Source: Asticcacaulis sp. AND118 (GTDB taxonomy: Bacteria; Pseudomonadota; Alphaproteobacteria; Caulobacterales; Caulobacteraceae). Taken from it: DNA of 64,000 bases. The notes beneath the pieces were generated by a model that was not told where the DNA came from, did not search any database, and saw only the letters and a program-made list of their open reading frames with translations. Position numbers and translations under genes: made by a program. Below are positions 48,629 to 56,811 of this stretch, piece by piece; within the stretch, counting starts at the first letter, position 1, and every line of letters starts with the position of its first letter. Location of the stretch: contig NZ_CP084910.1 of assembly GCF_020535245.1 (NCBI RefSeq), positions 1,836,501-1,900,500 of the forward strand, written 5' to 3'.

Positions 48629-51220
48629 TTACGGCTGCGGCGCATTCTTGCCCTTGAAGCCGCCGACATCGACGACTTCGGCCTCGGTCTGGTTGCGATT
48701 GACGCCCCAGATGAGGATGGCCGGCGCGGCGACGTAGATCGACGAATAGGTGCCGATGACGATACCGAAGATCAGCGCCACCGAGAAGGAGAACAGCGCT
48801 TCCCCGCCCAGAACGGCCAGACCGGTGAGCGCCATGACCGCGGTGACGCCGGTAATGATCGTCCGCGACAGGGTTTCGTTGATCGACAGATCGATCACAT
48901 CCTTCAGCGGCAGCTTTTTATACTTGCGCAGGTTCTCGCGGATACGGTCGAACACGACGACGGTGTCGTTCATTGAGTACCCGATGATCGTCAGGATGGC
49001 CGCGACCGCCGTCAGGGTGAACTCCAGACGGAAGACGGCGAACAGGCCGAAGGTCAGGATGACGTCGTGCGCCAGACCGACCACGGCGCCGAGGCCGAAC
49101 TGCCATTCGAAACGGAACCAGATATAGACCATCATCAGGCCGATGGCGAAGACCAGCGCTAGAATACCACCGGTGAACAGTTCGCCCGACACCTTCGGAC
49201 CGACGACGGTCGCCGGCTTGAACGTCGCGTCGGGAATATCGGCCTTAAGAGTGGACTGCACCTTGGCGATAACCGCCTCAGTGTTACCCGTAGGCGTCTC
49301 GAAGCGGATGAGCGCATCCTGCCCCTTCGTGCCCGCGCCCTGCACCTGAAGGTCGTGCAGGTCCAGCTTGTTCAGATGCTCGCGCACGTCGTCTTCGCTG
49401 ATGCGGCTCTGGCTCGACACTTCGAGGATGGTGCCGCCCTTGAAATCGACGCCGCAGTTCAGACCGCCGCACGGCGGCGTCAGCGGCCATACCGTCATGA
49501 ACAGCGACCCGGCGCACAACACGGCAGAGAGGATACCCGCCAGCTTCGAGAAACGGACGAAGTTGAAATTGGTCTTCTGCGGCAGAACCTTGATCAGCGG
49601 CCACGAGCCCTTGCCGTCCGCCGACTGGATCGGCAGGGTCTTGGGGCGGCGCGCCTGATACCACCAGGCCAGCAGCAGTTGCGTGACCAGAACGGCGGAG
49701 AAGACCGAGGTGATCACACCCAGCGACAGGGTCCAGGCGAAACCGCGCACAGGGCCCGCGCCGAAGAAGAACATGATCGCCGCCGCGCCGAGCGAGGTCA
49801 GGTTGGCGTCGATAATGGTCTCCATGGCCTTCTGGAAGCCCGAATCCAGCGCGCCGATAACGTTGCGGCCGGCGCGCACTTCGTCGCGCATGCGCTCATA
49901 GATCAGCACGTTGGCGTCGACGGCCACGGCCAAGGTCAGGATCAGACCGGCGATACCCGGAAGGGTCAAGGTCGCCTGCGTCACCGACATGCCGCCGATG
50001 ATCAGGATCAGGTTGACGACCAGCGCCACGATCGAGATGCCGCCGAACAGCCAGCCATAGGCCAGGACCATGAAGATCAGCACCGAGACGAAGGCGATGA
50101 CGGTCGAGAACAGGCCCTTATTGACCGAGTCGGCGCCCAGTTCGGCCGAAACGACGCGCTGCTCTTCGATATTCAGCGGCGCGCTCAGAGCACCGCCATT
50201 GAGGACGTTGACCAGTTCCGACGCTTCCTGAACGGTGAAGTTGCCGGTGATCTGACCCGAACCGCCCGGAATGGGGCCGTTGATGCGCGGGGCCGAAACG
50301 ATCTTGCCGTCGAGGATGATGGCGAAGGGACGGCCGACATTCTGGGCCGTGGCGTCGCCGAACTTGCGCGCGCCCTCGCCGTCGAAGCGGAAGCCGATGG
50401 CCGGTCGGTTGTTCTGATCGGTGTCGACCGAGGCCTTGGTCAGGTTTTCACCCGACACGATGACGCGCTTCTTGACCACCATATAGGGCGGCAGGTTCGG
50501 GTCGGCGGTCGGCAGCATTTCCGAGCCCGGCGGCACGCGCCCGGCGGCGATGTCCGATTGCGAAGCGCTGTCGTCGACCATCTGGAAGGTCAGCTTGGCC
50601 GTGGTGCCGATAACGCGCTTGAGCTGTTCCGGATCGCTTTCGCCGGGGGCCTGAACCACGATGCGGTTGAGGCCCTGACGCACGATGGTCGGTTCGCGCG
50701 TGCCGAGATTGTCGACGCGGCGGCGCACGGTTTCGATCGAGGCGTCCACCGCGGCCGTCGAGGCGGCGGCCTTGCCTTCGCGGGTGTAGGTCAGGAAGAT
50801 GACCTGATCGTCTTCCCTGGTGATATTGACGTCACGCGCCGAAGGGTTGTTGATCAGCGGATTGGACAGCGGAGTCAGGGCCGTCACCGCGGCGTCGACG
50901 CGCGCGGCTTCGTTGATGCGCACACGGACCACATCGCCCTGAGCGCTGAGGCCGCCGAAGGCGATGCCGCCGCTGCGCAGACGATCGCGCACCTCTTCGG
51001 TCAGGTTCTTGATCTTGTCCCGCGCCAGAGCCTCGGTATCCACTTCCAGCAGCAGGTGCGAACCGCCCTGAAGGTCGAGGCCGAGATTCAGACCGTTTTT
51101 CGGCAGGAAGCCGTACTGGTCGAGAGTGGACTTCGGCAGGAGGTTCGGCAGGGAAAACCACACGCCCATCAGGGTGACGAGGGTCACCAGCGTGATTTTC
51201 CAGCGGGACAGTTGCATCAT
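48629..51220 (-). CDS. secDF: Fused protein translocase subunit SecDF
   Basis: An 863-residue fusion of SecD (about residues 1-530) and SecF (about 555-863), twelve helices in all. SecD landmarks: GLNLGLDLQGGSHLLLEVD near the first periplasmic domain and AVDANVLIYERMRDE in helix four. SecF landmarks: GVDFKGGTILEV and IIGYSMNDTVVVFDRIREN. It uses proton motive force to pull secreted proteins out of the SecYEG channel. ATG at 51220 or the next codon (51217). yajC lies upstream, across a hairpin terminator. Confidence 0.96.
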   Translation of the reverse strand: MMQLSRWKITLVTLVTLMGVWFSLPNLLPKSTLDQYGFLPKNGLNLGLDLQGGSHLLLEVDTEALARDKIKNLTEEVRDRLRSGGIAFGGLSAQGDVVRVRINEAARVDAAVTALTPLSNPLINNPSARDVNITREDDQVIFLTYTREGKAAASTAAVDASIETVRRRVDNLGTREPTIVRQGLNRIVVQAPGESDPEQLKRVIGTTAKLTFQMVDDSASQSDIAAGRVPPGSEMLPTADPNLPPYMVVKKRVIVSGENLTKASVDTDQNNRPAIGFRFDGEGARKFGDATAQNVGRPFAIILDGKIVSAPRINGPIPGGSGQITGNFTVQEASELVNVLNGGALSAPLNIEEQRVVSAELGADSVNKGLFSTVIAFVSVLIFMVLAYGWLFGGISIVALVVNLILIIGGMSVTQATLTLPGIAGLILTLAVAVDANVLIYERMRDEVRAGRNVIGALDSGFQKAMETIIDANLTSLGAAAIMFFFGAGPVRGFAWTLSLGVITSVFSAVLVTQLLLAWWYQARRPKTLPIQSADGKGSWPLIKVLPQKTNFNFVRFSKLAGILSAVLCAGSLFMTVWPLTPPCGGLNCGVDFKGGTILEVSSQSRISEDDVREHLNKLDLHDLQVQGAGTKGQDALIRFETPTGNTEAVIAKVQSTLKADIPDATFKPATVVGPKVSGELFTGGILALVFAIGLMMVYIWFRFEWQFGLGAVVGLAHDVILTFGLFAVFRLEFTLTAVAAILTIIGYSMNDTVVVFDRIRENLRKYKKLPLKDVIDLSINETLSRTIITGVTAVMALTGLAVLGGEALFSFSVALIFGIVIGTYSSIYVAAPAILIWGVNRNQTEAEVVDVGGFKGKNAPQP

Positions 51221-51275
51221 GATCGTTACGACCCTTGTGCTCCGAAAAAGAGTGTCGGAGGGGCTTAGTTATAAA

Positions 51276-51307
51276 CACAAAAAGCCTGTCTGACGGATCA
51301 GACAGGC
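51276..51307 (-). terminator. Terminator/attenuator between yajC and secDF
   Basis: On the minus strand a perfect 10-bp stem (GCCTGTCTGA/TCAGACAGGC, 4-base loop) is followed by TTTTTGTGTTT. It ends 55 bp before the secDF start, so it either reduces secDF expression relative to yajC or separates the two units. Confidence 0.85.
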
Positions 51308-51326
51308 CCTTAGGGACTAAAGGCGC

Positions 51327-51626
51327 TCAGGCCGCCTTGTCGTTGGCCGGAGCCGGCTCGCCCTTGGCGCGGACTTCGGCGACCATCGACTTGACCACCG
51401 GCACGTTCACGCCCGAAGCGATTTCAACCATCACCTGGGTCTCCTCGACGCGAGTGATCTTGCCGATCATGCCGTTCGACAGGACGACCGTATCGTTGCG
51501 CTTCATGGCGTTGAGCTGGTTCTGATGCTCCTTGGCGCGCTTTTGCTGCGGGCGGATGATGAGGAAGTACATCAGGACGAAGATCGCCACGAAGGGCAGA
51601 AGCTGAATAAGAGCGGCAGTATCCAA
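51327..51626 (-). CDS. yajC: Preprotein translocase subunit YajC
   Basis: A 99-residue single-span protein. The helix LLPFVAIFVLMYFLIIRPQQKR is diagnostic. The conserved region KRNDTVVLSNGMIGKITRV follows. No ATG lies close to the conserved N-terminus; a TTG at 51626 has GGAG nine bases upstream and gives the expected length, whereas the upstream ATGs add a non-homologous stretch. YajC associates with SecDF. The C-terminal tail is Ala/Lys-rich. Confidence 0.9.
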   Translation of the reverse strand: MDTAALIQLLPFVAIFVLMYFLIIRPQQKRAKEHQNQLNAMKRNDTVVLSNGMIGKITRVEETQVMVEIASGVNVPVVKSMVAEVRAKGEPAPANDKAA

Positions 51627-51767
51627 GACCGGGGTCTCCGTTGAGGCCCGCCGGACGGCAGGCATGGAATGAGGTTGCGCCATACATAGGCACACAGATT
51701 AAAAGGTCAATGCGCTTTTTACGCCTTCCTTATACGTGCAAGGCTTTGCCGCGCAGCCGTATGGACC

Positions 51768-52907
51768 TTACGGTAGCACGAGGATCGGATCGAAGGGCTT
51801 GGCGATTTCCGAGGACGGCGTATAGCGGATCTCGAAGTGCAGTTGCGGACGGTCCACCGCGCCGGTCTTGCCCAGCGTGCCGATGGTCTGGCCCTGCTCG
51901 ATCTTCTGGTTGGCCTTCACATTGACCTTACCGAGGTGCGAATAGCCGGTATAAAAGCCGTCGGCGTGCTTGATATAGACCGTGCTGCCCAGCTCCTTTA
52001 CCTGATCGCCGACATAGACGACCGTGCCTTCATCGGCGGCCACGACATCCGCGCCTTCCGGCCCGCCGATATTGATGCCGTCATTGCGCACGTTCGGCGC
52101 CAGTTGGCCGTAACGGACCAGCACATTGCCCTTGTACGGCCAGACGAAACGGCCCTTACCCAGCTTGACAATGCCCGCCGTATCGGCCGGAAGCGCCTTG
52201 ACGGTTTCGACCGGTTTTACCGGGGCCGGAGCCGGGGTCGCAGAGGGCGTCATCACCGTCGGCTTGGCGGCGGTGGGTGCGGCGACGACCGGCTTAGGCG
52301 CGGCGGGTTGGGTCGCGACCGGTTGAGTGACCGCGGGCTTGGGCGCATCGGCTTGCGCCACCACAGCCTTGACGCGCTCCGGCGCGGGACCGGCAGCATA
52401 GGTTTCGACGCCCTTGTCCTTCGCCGTTTCGGGCAGGAGGATCTTCTGGCCGATACGGGTGACCGAGGCCGAGGTCAGGCCGTTCATCTGATACAGGGTC
52501 TGAACGGAGACGCCGAAGCGGCGCGACACGCCGAACAGCGTATCCTTGGCCTGAAGCGTGTAAACGAATCCGGCCTTGCTGTCGCGCACCGGCAGGGTCG
52601 CCGCGGGGGTGGCCGCAGGCGTCGTCGGTTTTGTCGCCACCGTATTGGCGGGCGGCGGCGGGGGTGGAGGCGGCGGCAATTCGCTGGTGGTAATCGCCCC
52701 CTTCGAGCCGAGCGGCTGCACACCGGTGTGTTCTTCGGCCTGCGCAGGAGCGGTATCCATCGGGGCGGGCTGCGTCGCCGGGGTTGCCGGACGCTGCTCC
52801 ATATAGATCGGGTATTTCGGAGTCTGCGGCGTCACCGTGCACGCCGTCAGGCCGACCGCGGTCAGCGCCGGCAGGACAAGGGCCGAAACAAGCTTGAAGG
52901 CGCGCAT
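51768..52907 (-). CDS. LysM and degenerate M23 domain lipoprotein (NlpD-like)
   Basis: A 379-residue protein with lipobox VGLTAC (Cys23), a Pro-rich linker, one LysM domain (about residues 112-160), a second Pro/Ala/Val linker and a C-terminal LytM/M23 domain. In the M23 domain the HxxxD motif reads NDGINIG and the final HxH reads QLH, so zinc ligands are missing and it is probably not a peptidase. Such proteins (NlpD, EnvC) activate cell-wall amidases at division. Function by analogy; domains are certain. Confidence 0.88.
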   Translation of the reverse strand: MRAFKLVSALVLPALTAVGLTACTVTPQTPKYPIYMEQRPATPATQPAPMDTAPAQAEEHTGVQPLGSKGAITTSELPPPPPPPPPANTVATKPTTPAATPAATLPVRDSKAGFVYTLQAKDTLFGVSRRFGVSVQTLYQMNGLTSASVTRIGQKILLPETAKDKGVETYAAGPAPERVKAVVAQADAPKPAVTQPVATQPAAPKPVVAAPTAAKPTVMTPSATPAPAPVKPVETVKALPADTAGIVKLGKGRFVWPYKGNVLVRYGQLAPNVRNDGINIGGPEGADVVAADEGTVVYVGDQVKELGSTVYIKHADGFYTGYSHLGKVNVKANQKIEQGQTIGTLGKTGAVDRPQLHFEIRYTPSSEIAKPFDPILVLP

Positions 52908-53124
52908 GGGTGTCTCCGTAGCGTCTGTTTTTCTCGTCTCTTTATGGCCGAACTATGGATAATGAAAGATTACCAGCGTCGGTAGCGATTGAGGATTTGC
53001 AAAGGAATCCACACCCGCGCCGCCCCTTCACACGAAATTTTGAAGCGGCTGCATCCGATCGGTGGCGCGGCGGACATCAATAGGCAAGGACGCTTCTCAG
53101 GGAAGCCTTTTAGGGGAGACGGTC

Positions 53125-53217
53125 ATGAACGATTGGCTTGCCGCCGCCTTCGGCCTGATCATCGCTTTCGCCGACATACTCCATCTCCGGGCCCTCTCGC
53201 ATATGACTATGGACTGA
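53125..53217 (+). CDS. 30-residue membrane peptide, first gene of the sigma operon
   Basis: An ATG preceded by AGGGGAGA opens a 30-codon frame beginning MNDWLAAAFGLIIAFADILH. It has one hydrophobic stretch (about residues 4-18) and a His/Met-rich tail. The stop is 14 bp before the next gene, which has its own AGGAGA, so the two look cotranscribed. Size, strong ribosome site and spacing suggest a real small protein or a leader peptide. No family recognised. Confidence 0.6.
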   Translation: MNDWLAAAFGLIIAFADILHLRALSHMTMD

Positions 53218-53231
53218 CAGGAGACTGAACC

Positions 53232-53612
53232 ATGGAAACGCTCTTCGCCCATTACTGGTGGCTGATCTTCCCCCTCTTCGGCATGGGAATGGGGCTCTAC
53301 GGCATGTATATGGGCCACAAGGCGCGGCAGGACCGCATCGGCCTGATCCGCCACTATCTGGAACAGGGCAAGGAACCGCCCCCGGCCCTGTTCGAAGGCC
53401 TCAACGGCCCCGACGATACAGGTTGCAAGGGGCAAGGTGCGAACGGCAACCTGGTGTCCATGGTCTGCGTCTTTTCCGCCTTCGCCCTGGCTTTTGGCTA
53501 TGTGGGCTGGAAGCAGGACAGCGAGGTCTATATCGCCCTGGGTCTGGGCTTCGCCCCGGCCGCCGTCATCTCGCTCATCATGCTGATCATCAAGCTGACG
53601 CGGAAAGGCTGA
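53232..53612 (+). CDS. DUF6249-like membrane protein
   Basis: A 126-residue protein with an N-terminal helix (about 7-28), a soluble loop containing IRHYLEQGKEPPPALFEGL, and two C-terminal helices (about 72-92 and 98-120). The middle motif is characteristic of small membrane proteins found next to ECF sigma factors and assigned to DUF6249. Its stop TGA is 2 bp before the GTG of the sigma gene. The role is unknown; by context it may act in the signalling path to the sigma factor. Confidence 0.78.
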   Translation: METLFAHYWWLIFPLFGMGMGLYGMYMGHKARQDRIGLIRHYLEQGKEPPPALFEGLNGPDDTGCKGQGANGNLVSMVCVFSAFALAFGYVGWKQDSEVYIALGLGFAPAAVISLIMLIIKLTRKG

Positions 53613-53614
53613 GC

Positions 53615-54130
53615 GTGAACCGGACCCGCAGCGAGCGGGCGCGCGACGGATCGGAAGCGGCCTTCGCGGCGCTGGTGGCCGAGCATCAGCAGGCGGTGCG
53701 GCAGTTCCTGCGCCGCCTCGCCACTACGCCGGCCGATGCCGACGATCTGGCGCAGGAGGCGTTTGTGACGGCGTGGGCGCGTCTCGACCGGCTGAAACCC
53801 GGCGTGTCGTTCCGCACCTTCGTCTGCGGCATCGCGTGGCGCAAGGCGCAGAACGACCGCCGGCGGGTGCGCCGCGCCGAAAATCGTGACGGCGCGTGGC
53901 TGTCGCTGCGGACGACCGAGGAAACGCCTTCGCACGAAACCCGCCTCAGCCTCGACAAGGCCATGGCCGCCCTGCCGCTCGATATGCGGGCGGTCATTTC
54001 GCTGTGCGTGGCCGAAGACTACAGCCACGCCGAAGCCGCGGAAATTCTGGGGCTTCCCCTCGGCACGGTAAAATCGCATATTCAGCGCGGACGCGCCCGC
54101 CTGTGCCAGCTTCTGGGAGTAGAGCCATGA
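53615..54130 (+). CDS. ECF-type RNA polymerase sigma factor
   Basis: A 171-residue sigma-70 family protein. Region 2 reads DADDLAQEAFVTAWARLDRL ... FRTFVCGIAWRKAQNDRRR, and region 4 reads ALPLDMRAVISLCVAEDYSHAEAAEILGLPLGTVKSHIQRGR. Regions 1 and 3 are absent, as in ECF sigmas. The GTG at 53615 is used, with GGAAAGG upstream; no ATG fits. It is coupled by ATGA overlap to a two-span membrane protein, the likely anti-sigma. It is not the EcfG general-stress type, since no phyR/nepR is nearby. Confidence 0.92.
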   Translation: MNRTRSERARDGSEAAFAALVAEHQQAVRQFLRRLATTPADADDLAQEAFVTAWARLDRLKPGVSFRTFVCGIAWRKAQNDRRRVRRAENRDGAWLSLRTTEETPSHETRLSLDKAMAALPLDMRAVISLCVAEDYSHAEAAEILGLPLGTVKSHIQRGRARLCQLLGVEP

Positions 54131-54420
54131 CCGATACATTGAAAGACATGTTCGCCCGCTCACCCATGCATTTGTCCGGGCCGGCGCGCGACCCGGCGTT
54201 TGAGCTGCGCGTGCTCGAAGCCGTGGAGCGCCGCCGCTTCCGCACCCAGATGACCGTCTATGCCGGTGTCGCCGGCGCCGTCACGGTGGGCGGTGTCTTC
54301 CTGACGCCGATCCTGTCGCCGCTGCTCGCCTTACCGGCCCTGCCCGTGTTTTTGTCGGTTATCGGCGTCCTGCCCGGCCTGTTCCTTGCCGGGCGGCAGC
54401 TAAGGGCCGCTCGCCGCTAA
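54127..54420 (+). CDS. Small two-span membrane protein, possible anti-sigma factor
   Basis: A 97-residue protein. The N-terminal ~42 residues are cytoplasmic and charged (FELRVLEAVERRRFRTQM); two hydrophobic helices follow (about 44-64 and 67-88), then a basic end. No zinc-binding HxxxCxxC motif of the usual anti-sigma domain is present. Its start overlaps the sigma gene by ATGA, and anti-sigmas commonly occupy this position. That role is inferred only from layout and topology. Confidence 0.75.
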   Translation: MTDTLKDMFARSPMHLSGPARDPAFELRVLEAVERRRFRTQMTVYAGVAGAVTVGGVFLTPILSPLLALPALPVFLSVIGVLPGLFLAGRQLRAARR

Positions 54421-54510
54421 GGGGCATGCATTCACCTTGCCGATAGATTTTTTACGCGCGAACGTGTCACCCGTTAACGCTCTGCAGGCGTAAAGAAAAG
54501 ACGGTTCGAC

Positions 54511-56508
54511 ATGGCGACGGAACATCCCGGCTCACCCGGTCCGGGGAGCCATATTTTCGGTGACAGCGCCATGGCGGCTCGTATCCGCGCGCACGATTGG
54601 TCCAATACGCCCCTGGGGCCTCTCGACCAGTGGCCGGCCCTGCTCAAATCGACCGTCAACACCCTTCTCGCGTCGAAATTTCCGCAGTGCCTGTTCTGGG
54701 GCGCGGACCTGCTGCATATCTATAATGACGGCTATCGCCGGCTTCTGGGCGGCAAGCCGGACGCGCTGGGCCGGCCCATGCGCGAAATATGGGCCGAGTC
54801 GTGGCACCTTCTTCAGCCTATGACGGAACGCATATTCCAGGGTGAATCGGTCTTCATCGAAGACTACCCCCTGCAGGTGCAGCGCGGCACGGACGGCATG
54901 GAGCAGGCCTATTTCACCTTCTGCTATTCGCCCGTCCATAATGAGGCGGGCGGCATCGACGGCCTGCTCGATATCGTCGTCGAGACCACCAGGAAGGTGA
55001 TCGAGCACCGTAACCGCCAGACCAAGTTGACGGCGTTGGCCGAAGCCACGTCGGACGCCATCTACAGCATGAATGCCGACTGGTCCGAATTGCGCCAGCT
55101 AAGCAGTTCGCGCTTTCTCAATCCGACCACACAGGCCAATCCCGACTGGCTGATCGAATATGTCTATGCGGAGGACCGCGACGCCGTGTGGCGCGAGGTT
55201 CAGGCGGCCTTGCGCGACCAGCGGGTTTTCGAATTCAGCCACCGCGTCGTGCGGGCCGACGGGTCGCTGGGCTGGACACGGTCGCGCGCCGTGCCGCTTT
55301 TCGACGAGCACGGTCAGGTGCAGGAATGGTTCGGCGCGGCTCAGGACATCACCTCCGAAAAGGAAGCCGACGAAAACCAGCGTCAGAGCCAGAAGATCGA
55401 GGCCGTGGGCCAGTTGACCAGCGGCGTGGCCCACGATTTCAACAATCTGCTGATGGTCATAACGGGCGGCCTCAACCTTCTGCCGCGCGTGACGGATGAC
55501 GCCCGACGGCAGAAAATTCTCGACAACATGCACGACGCGGCGGATCGGGGCGCTTCGCTGACGCGGCAGATGCTGTCCTTCTCACGCCGCCGCGAACTGC
55601 GCCCCTCGCCCACCGACATCGCCCGGACGATGGACGGCATGAGCGAACTGCTGGGCCGGGCGTTACGCGGCGACATACGCATCGAAAGCGATTTCCCGCC
55701 GGACCTGTGGCCCGTCCATGTCGATTCGTCCGAGTTCGAACTGGTGCTGATCAATCTGTGCGTCAATGCGCGCGACGCCATGCCGAACGGCGGCATCATC
55801 ACCATAGAGGCGTGCAACAGTGGAGAGGACATGGTCGAGGTGTCGGTTTCCGATACGGGCACCGGCATGTCGGACGCGGTGCGCGCCCGTGTCTTCGAAC
55901 CCTTCTTCACCACCAAGGACATCGGGGCCGGTTCAGGTCTCGGCCTCGCTCAGGCCTACGGTTTCGCCACCCAGTCGGGCGGTCATATCCATATCGAGTC
56001 GCAGCCGGACGTGGGCACCCGCGTGGCGATGCGCCTGCCCCGCTCCACCGAAACGCCTGCCCGCGCAACCCCCAAGGCCGCACCCCCAGGTGAGAATGCG
56101 GCGTCGCGCGGCACCGTTCTGGTGGTTGAGGACGACAAGAATGTCGCCACCTTCGTCTCTGAGATGCTGGAAACGCTAGGCTTCGACGCCCTTTGTGTCG
56201 AAAGCCCCGCCGCGGCGCTGGGGGCCCTGGCCAATGATCGACCGCTGACGCTGCTGTTTTCAGACATCATGATGCCGGGCGGACTCAACGGCGTCGATCT
56301 GGCGATGGAGGTGCGCAAACGGCGACCAGCCCTGCCGATCCTGCTGACGACAGGGTATCCGGAGGGGTTCCAGCCCCAGGCGGACGCCGCCCGCATCGCG
56401 CTGCTGCCCAAGCCCTACGACCTCAACACGCTGGATAAAAAGGTCAGGGACGTCATCGATAACGTACCGCGTTGGACTTTCAATCCAAAAGCGGACGCCG
56501 CCCTTTAG
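54511..56508 (+). CDS. Hybrid sensor histidine kinase with PAS domains and receiver
   Basis: A 665-residue soluble protein with no membrane helices. Domain order: PAS-like (about 25-165, PLGPLDQWP at the start), PAS/PAC (about 175-290), HisKA with phospho-accepting His308 (GVAHDFNNLL), HATPase (N-box LINLCVNARDAMPNGG, G-boxes SDTGTGMS and GSGLGLAQAYG), and a receiver with Asp585 (LLFSDIMMPGG). The cytoplasmic signal is unknown. It lies 90 bp beyond the sigma operon but seems to have its own start. No partner response regulator is adjacent. Confidence 0.93.
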   Translation: MATEHPGSPGPGSHIFGDSAMAARIRAHDWSNTPLGPLDQWPALLKSTVNTLLASKFPQCLFWGADLLHIYNDGYRRLLGGKPDALGRPMREIWAESWHLLQPMTERIFQGESVFIEDYPLQVQRGTDGMEQAYFTFCYSPVHNEAGGIDGLLDIVVETTRKVIEHRNRQTKLTALAEATSDAIYSMNADWSELRQLSSSRFLNPTTQANPDWLIEYVYAEDRDAVWREVQAALRDQRVFEFSHRVVRADGSLGWTRSRAVPLFDEHGQVQEWFGAAQDITSEKEADENQRQSQKIEAVGQLTSGVAHDFNNLLMVITGGLNLLPRVTDDARRQKILDNMHDAADRGASLTRQMLSFSRRRELRPSPTDIARTMDGMSELLGRALRGDIRIESDFPPDLWPVHVDSSEFELVLINLCVNARDAMPNGGIITIEACNSGEDMVEVSVSDTGTGMSDAVRARVFEPFFTTKDIGAGSGLGLAQAYGFATQSGGHIHIESQPDVGTRVAMRLPRSTETPARATPKAAPPGENAASRGTVLVVEDDKNVATFVSEMLETLGFDALCVESPAAALGALANDRPLTLLFSDIMMPGGLNGVDLAMEVRKRRPALPILLTTGYPEGFQPQADAARIALLPKPYDLNTLDKKVRDVIDNVPRWTFNPKADAAL

Positions 56509-56545
56509 ACGCAAGAGCTTACGCCGTAAAAGGCCGAAACGCCGC

Positions 56546-56731
56546 CTACGGGCGGTTCTTCGCCGCTAAACGCTCCAGAGCTTTTTTGGCGGCACATTCG
56601 GCCAATATCCAGCTTTCGCCAACGCCGGAGGCCACAGCCACCCCACCGGCCTTGGGCCATATCTTCCATTCGGTGCTCTTCGGGCCGCGCGGGTAAAACT
56701 TGATTTCAAAGTCTGAGGATTCGTTTTGCAT
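56546..56731 (-). CDS. Small hypothetical protein
   Basis: A 61-residue ORF starting MQNESSDFEIKFYPRGPK and ending KALERLAAKNRP. The C-terminal part could form a short helix; no membrane segment or motif. The Shine-Dalgarno is weak. The balanced composition and independent position, not overlapping another gene, favour a real gene. It resembles short phage- or plasmid-type DRBM-like peptides only superficially. Confidence 0.45.
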   Translation of the reverse strand: MQNESSDFEIKFYPRGPKSTEWKIWPKAGGVAVASGVGESWILAECAAKKALERLAAKNRP

Positions 56732-56811
56732 CCGTGGTCCATACCAGTAATTTCGGCAGGTCACAAATACATCGGGGCAAAACAGATGCGTCAGATGCCT
56801 TGTGATAGAGG

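Noticed and set aside
49355-51268. 637-aa plus-strand frame opposite secDF
   Set aside because: Shadow of the SecDF coding sequence; the composition is Arg/Asp/His/Gly-biased without domains.
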